A stretch of DNA of 5,026 nt from Candidatus Moraniibacteriota bacterium. Its GTDB lineage: Bacteria > Patescibacteriota > Minisyncoccia > Moranbacterales > UBA1568. Made by a program: the position numbers and the translations under genes. Within the stretch, counting starts at the first letter, position 1. Each line of letters opens with the position of its first letter. The notes beneath the pieces were generated by a model. That model did not search any database and was not told the origin of the DNA. It saw nothing but the letters and a program-made list of their open reading frames with translations. Where the stretch lies: assembly GCA_030690925.1 (NCBI GenBank), contig JAUYFO010000024.1:1-5026 (forward strand). Direction: 5' to 3'. Positions 1 to 5,026 of this stretch are shown one piece after another.

Positions 1-2
1 TG

Positions 3-1316
3 ATAAACCTCATGTCGCTTCTTTCACTGGTCGCCCTCGCTCGGGCACTGGCAGAAAATGTCAAAAGTTCCTATCTGGCAACACATGTTTTCACGCCCCA
101 GAACATCGCTCTTGCTACTTTGTTCATCTTTGGCCCGCTCTACACCCTGGCTTCCCCTCAGGCCAAGTTTGTTTCGGGAGGAGTAGTGGGAAACACCTTA
201 GGAAATCTCTTTATCCCACTCATCATTCTTGCCTACCTGCGTGCTTTCCGAGAGAAACGATCTGATTTCCTAGCCATCGGATTCTTTCTCACTTTTTCCC
301 TGGCCTACATCCACCACTTAAGTACCCTCATACTCCTGTTTGCTCTGGCGGCGTCCGTCATACTCGCCATTGCCTTCCACTGGGACACCCTCGGAGAAAC
401 GCTGCGTTCTTGGTTCAAGTTTGCTCTCACATCCAAGCCACTCCTCACGATAGTCCTCACCGGCCTCTTCTTTTTCTTGGTCGCCATGCCCACCTATATC
501 GAAACGCAAGCGGTCGGAACCGCACTCGGCACCCCAACCAAAACCACTCGTACTGGACTGTCTTTTCTCCAAATAACCTTTTCTTCCGGCGAGGCTCGGG
601 TGGCACTCGGACTGGCTGGGACATTCCTGATCGCTTTACTCTACCGAGGAAACCGCTACGGTAGCGCCCTCCTGCTTGGCTGGGGCATCATTCTTTTCAT
701 CATGACCTTTGCCCCAGAGTGGCTTTTCATCAACATCCCTTCTAACCGTATTGGCGCCTATCTCTCCTTCCCTCTCGGACTGCTGGCTGCCTTTGCTTTC
801 ATCGGGAGCATGGCCATCATCTGGGGAAAAAAACATCTCTTCCTTCCTGGTATGCTGGTGTTTCTCCTTTCCTGTGCGGGATTCATCTTTGCTTCGGGGA
901 GTGGCTCCTTCGATAATAGCCAGACCCTCCTACCACAGAGTAAAGCCCTATCCGTCCTCCAAACCTTTGCCGCTTCAGACTACCTGGCTGCTCACGTGAC
1001 CGAAAAAGATATTGTCTTGAAAGACCACAACTATATCGTCGGCGATGCTTGGATGAAACTCTTCTTCCTGCGCGACTACGCCTATCCCCTCTCGCGTGGC
1101 TTCTTCAAACGCTATGAAGATAACCCCAACCGCGAACAGTGTACCCTCCTCATGATCTCTGTCCCCAACACTCCCCGCGCCGAAAAATGCTATGCTGAAA
1201 CAGGTACCAACCTGGTCGTCGTCAATCCGAATTTCGACATCACGCCTTTTGAAAAATCCAATCGTTTCTCTCGTATCTACGCCTCCTCAGATATCCATAT
1301 CTATGCCAGAAAATAA
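3..1316 (+). CDS. Multi-pass membrane protein, GT-C-like, 5' end missing
   Basis: The reading frame is open from the first bases of the window, and the first Met (position 12) is followed directly by hydrophobic sequence, so this is probably the C-terminal part of a longer protein. Numbering from that Met, hydrophobic segments lie near residues 30-48, 63-78, 86-123 (probably two), 142-160, 198-210, 216-232, 245-268 and 274-293. A soluble tail of about 135 residues follows (300-434). This layout of a membrane bundle plus a C-terminal domain resembles the large, poorly characterised membrane proteins related to GT-C glycosyltransferases, as do the phrases HVFTPQNIAL (25-34) and NRIGAYLSFPLGLLAAF (245-261). 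Such enzymes move sugars from lipid carriers outside the membrane. The acidic catalytic motif of GT-C enzymes normally sits near the N-terminus and is not in view, so catalysis is not shown. Its stop overlaps the next start (TAATG), implying co-translation. The membrane nature is certain; the glycosyltransferase role is inferred. Confidence 0.75.
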   Translation: MNLMSLLSLVALARALAENVKSSYLATHVFTPQNIALATLFIFGPLYTLASPQAKFVSGGVVGNTLGNLFIPLIILAYLRAFREKRSDFLAIGFFLTFSLAYIHHLSTLILLFALAASVILAIAFHWDTLGETLRSWFKFALTSKPLLTIVLTGLFFFLVAMPTYIETQAVGTALGTPTKTTRTGLSFLQITFSSGEARVALGLAGTFLIALLYRGNRYGSALLLGWGIILFIMTFAPEWLFINIPSNRIGAYLSFPLGLLAAFAFIGSMAIIWGKKHLFLPGMLVFLLSCAGFIFASGSGSFDNSQTLLPQSKALSVLQTFAASDYLAAHVTEKDIVLKDHNYIVGDAWMKLFFLRDYAYPLSRGFFKRYEDNPNREQCTLLMISVPNTPRAEKCYAETGTNLVVVNPNFDITPFEKSNRFSRIYASSDIHIYARK

Positions 1317-1681
1317 TGCTTATGTCTTTCTCTGAAAAACACTTGGTTTTATGGTTTATCGCTCTCTTTGCTGTGGGTGTGTTGTTTCTCTTTTGGCAGA
1401 ATAAACGCGAGCTTGATCCGAACCTTGGAAAATCCTGGTGGACACTTTCATTTGCTACTCCAGAGCACCAAGAAAGTCTTGATTTTACGATTGAAAACTA
1501 CAGCAACGCTACTACTTTTCACTATGAAGTGGTCGCAGAAAAGAAAGTCCTTGCTTCCGAGACCATCAATCTGATCCGCGGCGAAAAGAAGACTATCGCC
1601 CCTACCATTGTATTAAACTCAGAAATCCGTACTTCTATTATTGTTACTGCTGGAACAGAGAAAAAAGAGATCTACCGGTAA
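1316..1681 (+). CDS. Small single-anchor membrane protein of unknown function
   Basis: This 121-residue protein has one hydrophobic segment at residues 10-27 preceded by a short N-terminus (MLMSFSEKH) and followed by QNKRE, then about 94 mostly polar residues. The polar part alternates hydrophobic and polar residues (about 54-111), which suggests a small beta-sandwich held near the membrane. I do not recognise the family; an outward-facing Ig-like or DUF1616-like C-terminal domain is only a resemblance. The ATG at 1316 overlaps the stop of the upstream membrane protein by one base; an ATG at 1322 would give a protein two residues shorter. Neither has a Shine-Dalgarno sequence, so translation is probably coupled to the gene before it. 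That coupling suggests a partner or accessory subunit of the upstream protein. Two adjacent N-x-S/T triplets occur at 61-66 (NYSNAT), which may be chance. Codon use is less biased to C-ending codons than in the upstream gene. Confidence 0.75.
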   Translation: MLMSFSEKHLVLWFIALFAVGVLFLFWQNKRELDPNLGKSWWTLSFATPEHQESLDFTIENYSNATTFHYEVVAEKKVLASETINLIRGEKKTIAPTIVLNSEIRTSIIVTAGTEKKEIYR

Positions 1682-1768
1682 AATTCCTAATATCTAATAA
1701 CTAATTTCTAAACTGAAAGCCTAAGAATTCTATCTCATTAGGAATTAGAAATTGGTAATTAGAAATTA
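1681..1768. repeat. Inverted array of 7-base repeats filling the intergenic gap
   Basis: The left arm (1681-1711) contains CTAA at 1687, 1694, 1701 and 1708, exactly seven bases apart. The right arm (1738-1768) carries the opposite-strand version, TTAG at 1738, 1745 and 1759 with TTGG at 1752, again in steps of seven. Reverse-complementing the left arm and laying it on the right arm gives 23 matches in 31 positions by hand count. A 26-base spacer lies between the arms. AATTAGAAATT occurs twice in the right arm (1743-1753 and 1757-1767). The element starts at the last base of the preceding stop codon and ends five T residues before the next ATG. A long AU-rich hairpin could form in RNA. It could act as a weak terminator, an RNA-processing or protein-binding site, or be a dispersed non-coding repeat; the sequence does not decide between these. 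Confidence 0.8.
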
Positions 1769-1773
1769 TTTTT

Positions 1774-2895
1774 ATGTCTCATAAAACAGTCCTCCTCGCC
1801 ACGCGGCCACTCGTTCCCCCATGGGATGAAGCCTCCAAAAACTTTGCCTATTTTCTGGGAAGAGAAGTGCGGAATTATTCACTGACCCTTCTCACCGCTA
1901 AAGAACTCTTGAGCGGACTACCTGAGAGCGTCCACCAGGAACCGATTTTCAAAAGCGGACATTTTGATCTTGGTGCTAAAGTCAGTCTTTTCTCCTATCT
2001 TCGTCAATCACGCCAATCATTTGATATCACGCATTACCTCTTCACTCCGACCAAGCAGAATACCAGCCTCATCAAATGGTGCGCCAAACCCCAAGGGAAA
2101 ACCGTCCAAACTGTCGCCACGTTACGTGAGGACCTCTACTCCAAACAAGAGCTCCAGTCGCTCCTCTTCGCTGACCGCCTGGTTGTCTACACCGAACTGA
2201 CCAAACAGAAGCTCGAGCGGCTCGGATTTACCAACGTCACCCGTATCTATCCCGGCATCGATCTTAACCGCTACCAGCCCCAAGCAAAAGACCCCGGTAT
2301 CCTCGCTCGCTACCACCTGACCTTAGATGACTTCCTGGTTATCTATCCCGGCGAATACACCCGCCTCGGTGCCACCGATATGCTCCTGACAGCCTTCACC
2401 ACCTACTTCACCGAACACCCTGAGTCGGATATAAAGTTCCTCTTTGCTTGTCGAGTGAAACATAAGGCCGATCACGTTAAACGCGAAGAGCTCCGCCAGG
2501 CCGTAAAACAATCGGGCCTCACCGACAAAATTCTTTTCGAAGAAAACACCACTCCTGATATGGCCGCCCTCTACAATACGGCCGACGTTGTCATTTTCCC
2601 CGTAGAAAATCTCAAAGGAAAGTTCGACGTGCCACTCGTTATCATCGAGGCCTACGCCTGTGGCAAGTCGGTCATTCTCTCCGATCTTCCCCAATTTTCT
2701 GAGTTTACAAACAGTGACATTTGTGTTACTATTCCCAAAGATTCTGGTGAAAAACTTATTGAATCTTTGGCTTATATAAAGCAAAATAGAAATATAATGG
2801 CGCATTTGGGAGAAAATGCCCGGCGTTTTGCTGTAGACCACTTCGACCTTAAAAATACAGCCAAACAGTATGAGGAAATCTACGCCTCGCTTTAA
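1774..2895 (+). CDS. GT-B glycosyltransferase, GT4 family
   Basis: This 373-residue protein has the normal length and layout of a GT4 enzyme, which in the cytosol transfers a sugar from a nucleotide-sugar donor to a lipid- or sugar-linked acceptor. The N-terminal Rossmann half opens with TVLLATRPLVPPWDEASKN (5-23), the acceptor-side start typical of the family. The linker to the second half is RIYPGIDLNRYQP (157-169), matching the usual NG(V/I)D..F.P pattern. The donor half contains YPGEYTRLGATDMLLTAF (191-208) in place of the usual GR...KG.D.L..AF, and then MAALYNTADVVIFPVE (263-278) and DVPLVIIEAYACGKSVI (285-301). E292 is the second glutamate of the E-x7-E motif; the first is replaced by F284. 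The start at 1774 fits the family N-terminus, though there is no Shine-Dalgarno sequence. Membrane-associated neighbours upstream suggest surface-glycan synthesis. The donor and acceptor cannot be predicted. An AT-rich patch occurs near the 3' end. Confidence 0.9.
   Translation: MSHKTVLLATRPLVPPWDEASKNFAYFLGREVRNYSLTLLTAKELLSGLPESVHQEPIFKSGHFDLGAKVSLFSYLRQSRQSFDITHYLFTPTKQNTSLIKWCAKPQGKTVQTVATLREDLYSKQELQSLLFADRLVVYTELTKQKLERLGFTNVTRIYPGIDLNRYQPQAKDPGILARYHLTLDDFLVIYPGEYTRLGATDMLLTAFTTYFTEHPESDIKFLFACRVKHKADHVKREELRQAVKQSGLTDKILFEENTTPDMAALYNTADVVIFPVENLKGKFDVPLVIIEAYACGKSVILSDLPQFSEFTNSDICVTIPKDSGEKLIESLAYIKQNRNIMAHLGENARRFAVDHFDLKNTAKQYEEIYASL
2701..2820. other. AT-rich patch inside the glycosyltransferase gene
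   Basis: By hand count these 120 bases are 39/120 G+C, against 60/120 in the preceding 120 bases (2581-2700) of the same gene. Codons change accordingly: ATA, TTG, TTT, GTT and AGA appear where the gene otherwise favours C-ending codons. The frame stays open and the protein remains plausible (residues about 310-349, ahead of the C-terminal helix). Possible explanations are a recombined segment from a relative, a metagenomic assembly join between strains, or relaxed constraint in a variable region of the protein. Confidence 0.6.
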
Positions 2896-2973
2896 AAAAC
2901 ACAGCGCATAGAACACAAAGACCAAACAAAGCACCCCAAACGAAGTCATTTTGTGTTTTGAGGGTTGTGCTTT
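2896..2973. repeat. Intergenic region with overlapping inverted repeats
   Basis: The left part (2896-2941) is rich in A and C, and the right part (2949-2973) is rich in T and G, as expected of degenerate inverted arms. Exact complementary pairs are AAAACACA (2896-2903) with TGTGTTTT (2952-2959), AACACAAA (2912-2919) with TTTGTGTT (2950-2957), and AAAGCAC (2928-2934) with GTGCTTT (2967-2973), the last extended by CCC (2935-2937) with GGG (2962-2964). The first two compete for the same right arm, and the third crosses them, so they are alternatives or a pseudoknot-like arrangement and not one clean stem. No convincing promoter or U-tract terminator is seen. The sequence lies directly upstream of the RtcB-like gene and could contain its leader. 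Confidence 0.5.
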
Positions 2974-2983
2974 ACAAAAAGTT

Positions 2984-4489
2984 ATGTATCAAGAAAATAT
3001 CACCCGGCTCTCGGAGCACAAAAGCCGATTCCAGACCGAAACTATGAAGGTTCCGGTCGTATTTCATATCGGTGAAAAACTGATGCCCGAAGCAGAAACC
3101 ATGCACCAACTCGAGAGCGTAGCAGGAAATGGTTGCATCTTCCACCATGTGGCCGCTATGGCCGACGTCCACAGCAAACCAGGGCGTAAAAATGCTACCG
3201 GCACGACCGTCGCTTCGGAACACTTCATCCTCCCTCAGATCAACGACTCTGATCCTGCTTGTGGAATGCGCTTGGTCCGGCTCGACCTTGATGACAGGAA
3301 CGTCACACCAGAACAGATTGACCAAATATTCCAGGCTGCCACCAAAACCGTCCCCACCAAACAGTACGTCGGTACCATACTCCCCTTCCGCGTCATTCTC
3401 GATATCTGCCGCCTCGGTATAGCACCACTCATCGACTATCTCGGCATCAAAACCAAGCATGAAGCTGAGAACAGTATCGATCGGGGTAATTTTTTTCCTG
3501 AACCGCCAACCCGTCGTGGCATCATGAATATCATCCCGCCACTCTTCTTGTTTTTTGCCCAGTTCCGCTCTGGAATCATCGGTGCTGCAGGGAACCACTT
3601 CCTCGATCTCATGAAAGTAACCGAAATCGTTGACCCGGTTGTAGCTGAAAAGTTTAATCTGCGCATGGGTCAGTATATCCTCATGGTGCACTGTGGTTCC
3701 GGCATCCTGGGCCAGTACACCATGTACATGTTCACCGCCAAGAAACGCGAACATCTCTCCACCGCTATCCTCATGAATCTCGGTCGCCTCCTATGGTTCA
3801 CTCCCTTCAAGAAGACTATCGCTACTATCGCCGAGAAGATCAGAGAGTCTGACTTTGGTAAAAAAGAACCCCTCATCACCTTTGACGGCGGTGGCCAGGA
3901 TGGCAAGCTCTATATGGCTGCCCGCAACGCCTGCTCCAACTTTGCGCATGCTAATCGGGCGACCATCACCCATAATTTCCTTCAGACAGCCAAAAAAATC
4001 CTCGGCCGTCCCATCGAAGCCGACCTGCTCTACGATATGCCACACATCCTGGTCTCTCAGGAAGAACACTACGGCAAAAACGTCTGGGTCCATCGCAACG
4101 GTACCAGCCGGGCCTATGGCCCCAGTCGCATGGCTACCCATCCGCTCTTCAAAGATACCGGTGAACCCGCCTTCATCCCCACCTCTATGAGTACCGAGGC
4201 CTATCTGTGTGTCGGCCAGGATGGTAATGACTCCAGTTTTTATTCCTGTAATCACGGCGCCGGTAAATCCACTACTACTACTGATAGCGTCGTTCCCCAA
4301 AGCAAAGCTGAACTTGATCAGAAATTGGCGAAGAAGGGCGTCACGCTCTACAATGGCCGTTCGTCAAAAGTTATCGAGCAAGATTCCTCCCACTACAAAC
4401 GCGCTGAAGATGTCATCGAAAGTGTCATGGAAAACAACATCGTCAAACCAGTCGTCAAATTACAGCCCATTGCGGTCATCATGTACTAA
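2984..4489 (+). CDS. rtcB: Divergent RtcB-family RNA ligase
   Basis: The 501-residue product follows the RtcB family from end to end. RtcB joins RNA ends carrying a 2',3'-cyclic or 3'-phosphate to 5'-OH ends using Mn2+ and GTP, through a histidine-GMP intermediate, in tRNA splicing or RNA repair. Visible landmarks are MADVH (59-63), DPACGMR (90-96; metal-binding D90 and C93), GNHF (203-206; H205), VHCGSG (235-240; H236), a NFAHANR segment (319-325), DMPH (351-354; H354), VHRNGTSRAYGP (369-380), IPTSMSTEAY (398-407) and NHGAGK (423-428), where H424 is the expected guanylated histidine. The C-terminus VVKLQPIAVIMY matches the usual ending except for its final Lys. Several basic residues differ from the family (G240, K428). 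I chose ATG 2984 because the family-like N-terminus begins there; the upstream TTG at 2951 would add eleven residues read from the intergenic repeat. No Shine-Dalgarno sequence is visible. No archease, rtcA or rtcR is in view. The kinase gene follows after four bases. Confidence 0.9.
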   Translation: MYQENITRLSEHKSRFQTETMKVPVVFHIGEKLMPEAETMHQLESVAGNGCIFHHVAAMADVHSKPGRKNATGTTVASEHFILPQINDSDPACGMRLVRLDLDDRNVTPEQIDQIFQAATKTVPTKQYVGTILPFRVILDICRLGIAPLIDYLGIKTKHEAENSIDRGNFFPEPPTRRGIMNIIPPLFLFFAQFRSGIIGAAGNHFLDLMKVTEIVDPVVAEKFNLRMGQYILMVHCGSGILGQYTMYMFTAKKREHLSTAILMNLGRLLWFTPFKKTIATIAEKIRESDFGKKEPLITFDGGGQDGKLYMAARNACSNFAHANRATITHNFLQTAKKILGRPIEADLLYDMPHILVSQEEHYGKNVWVHRNGTSRAYGPSRMATHPLFKDTGEPAFIPTSMSTEAYLCVGQDGNDSSFYSCNHGAGKSTTTTDSVVPQSKAELDQKLAKKGVTLYNGRSSKVIEQDSSHYKRAEDVIESVMENNIVKPVVKLQPIAVIMY

Positions 4490-4493
4490 CCAC

Positions 4494-5026
4494 ATGAAAT
4501 TTATATCATTCTCAGGTGTTGATGGTTCTGGAAAATCGACCCAACTCGAACTCTTGAAGGCCCGTCTTGTGGCGCAAGGGAAAAAAGTGGCCTATTTTCA
4601 CGCGGTGGAATTTTCTTTGGCCAACAAGTTGACTCGATTTTTCAAAGGCGTTCAGTCATTCGAGCCAAGCCAAGAAAGGGCCATCACCCAAGCCTCGTGG
4701 CTCTCCCTTGTTTTGCGAGAAAAATTCCTCCTCGTTGATATGATCCGCTTCTGCTTCTTCCGCGCTTCGCTTCGTCGTCAAGGTTACGACTACCTTCTTT
4801 CTGACCGATCTTTCTTCGACTCCATCATCAACCTTGCCTATCTCGCCAAAAATGTCCGCTTTCTTTCCTGGCCAATCCATTGGGGAATAGTCTTTCTCGC
4901 CACATACACCCCCAAGGCCGACATCAGATTCTACTTTGACCTCACCCCAGAAACTATCATGTCCCGTGAGCGTACCCCGGAACAGGGTATCGATTACCTG
5001 CGCGCCAAGATGGAACTATTCAAAGA
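4494..5026 (+). CDS. Thymidylate kinase-like P-loop kinase, 3' end missing
   Basis: The frame starts at ATG 4494, four bases after the preceding stop, and runs open to the window end: 177 complete codons with no stop. The N-terminus MKFISFSGVDGSGKSTQ carries a Walker A loop (GVDGSGKST, residues 8-16), as in thymidylate kinases (FEGIDGSGKSTQ), but with Ser7 where the family usually has Glu. Further landmarks are DRSFFDS (104-110), matching the DR(Y/F) motif that contacts the nucleotide phosphate, and ADIRFYFDLTPETIMSRER (142-160), matching the PDLTFYLDVPPE...R strand that leads into the lid. Known relatives phosphorylate dTMP to dTDP with ATP. About 30 to 50 C-terminal residues are probably missing. 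It is likely co-transcribed with the RtcB-like gene. Because Tmk-like proteins near glycan genes may act on other nucleotides, I assign the fold and family firmly but not dTMP as substrate, and give no gene symbol. Confidence 0.85.
   Translation, partial: MKFISFSGVDGSGKSTQLELLKARLVAQGKKVAYFHAVEFSLANKLTRFFKGVQSFEPSQERAITQASWLSLVLREKFLLVDMIRFCFFRASLRRQGYDYLLSDRSFFDSIINLAYLAKNVRFLSWPIHWGIVFLATYTPKADIRFYFDLTPETIMSRERTPEQGIDYLRAKMELFK

Noticed and set aside
1681..1768. CRISPR array
   Set aside because: The repeat period is seven bases and the two halves face each other; there are no 25-40 base repeats with unique spacers and no cas genes.
1681..1773. Intrinsic terminator formed by the inverted repeat plus five T residues
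   Set aside because: The stem is almost all A/T with mismatches and a 26-base loop, and the T-run directly abuts the next start codon, so a classical terminator is not supported.
2793..2798. Perfect -10 consensus TATAAT inside the glycosyltransferase gene
   Set aside because: There is no suitable -35 at normal spacing, and the hexamer lies in an AT-rich coding patch where it is expected by chance.
2323..2949. Open frame of 208 codons on the - strand opposite the glycosyltransferase
   Set aside because: It overlaps a well-supported GT4 gene, extends into an intergenic repeat, and has low-complexity composition without motifs.
2951..2983. Upstream TTG start adding eleven residues to the RtcB-like protein
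   Set aside because: The added residues are encoded by the T/G-rich arm of the intergenic repeat, and an ATG lies where the family-like sequence begins.
3490..3496. Run of seven T as a possible frameshift site in the RtcB-like gene
   Set aside because: The frame is intact and homology continues on both sides; there is no sign of a shifted product.
2972..3754. Long open frame of 260 codons on the - strand within the RtcB-like gene
   Set aside because: It lies opposite a gene with conserved RtcB motifs, its translation shows no recognisable motif, and strong C-ending codon use on the + strand naturally removes stops from the complementary frame.
4271..4282. Four tandem ACT triplets in the RtcB-like gene as a phase-variable microsatellite
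   Set aside because: Triplet changes would keep the frame, and four units are too few to suggest programmed variation; it simply encodes a Thr run after the HGAGK motif.

Overview
The window looks like part of a bacterial chromosome, most plausibly from a Patescibacteria/CPR-type genome recovered from a metagenome. That assignment is an inference from style and not proven. The pointers are compact same-strand genes, no recognisable Shine-Dalgarno sequence before any start, TAA at all four visible stops, a divergent RtcB-type protein, and AT-rich heptad repeats between genes of a kind I recall from such genomes. The standard code works throughout and no in-frame TGA is needed.

Layout, all on the + strand. 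Positions 3-1316 hold the 3' part of a multi-pass membrane protein with a soluble C-terminal domain, resembling GT-C-like or polysaccharide-related membrane proteins; its 5' end lies before the window. It overlaps by one base (TAATG) a small protein with a single membrane anchor (1316-1681). The 92-base gap that follows is almost entirely an inverted array of 7-base repeats (1681-1768). Next comes a GT-B glycosyltransferase of the GT4 type (1774-2895), which carries a short AT-rich patch near its 3' end. A second gap (2896-2983) is A/C-rich on its left and T/G-rich on its right and holds several short inverted repeats. It leads into a divergent RtcB-family RNA ligase (2984-4489). Four bases further on begins a thymidylate-kinase-like P-loop kinase (4494 onward), cut off by the window end.

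The first three genes fit a cell-surface glycan locus: membrane protein, small anchored partner and cytosolic glycosyltransferase. The RtcB-like gene and the kinase form a second, tightly spaced pair that could be RNA repair or nucleotide metabolism, or may simply be neighbours. I saw no tRNA, rRNA, CRISPR array, transposase or convincing intrinsic terminator. The most unusual items are the inverted heptad element and the RtcB-like protein, which keeps the metal- and guanylate-binding residues but has lost several surrounding basic residues.
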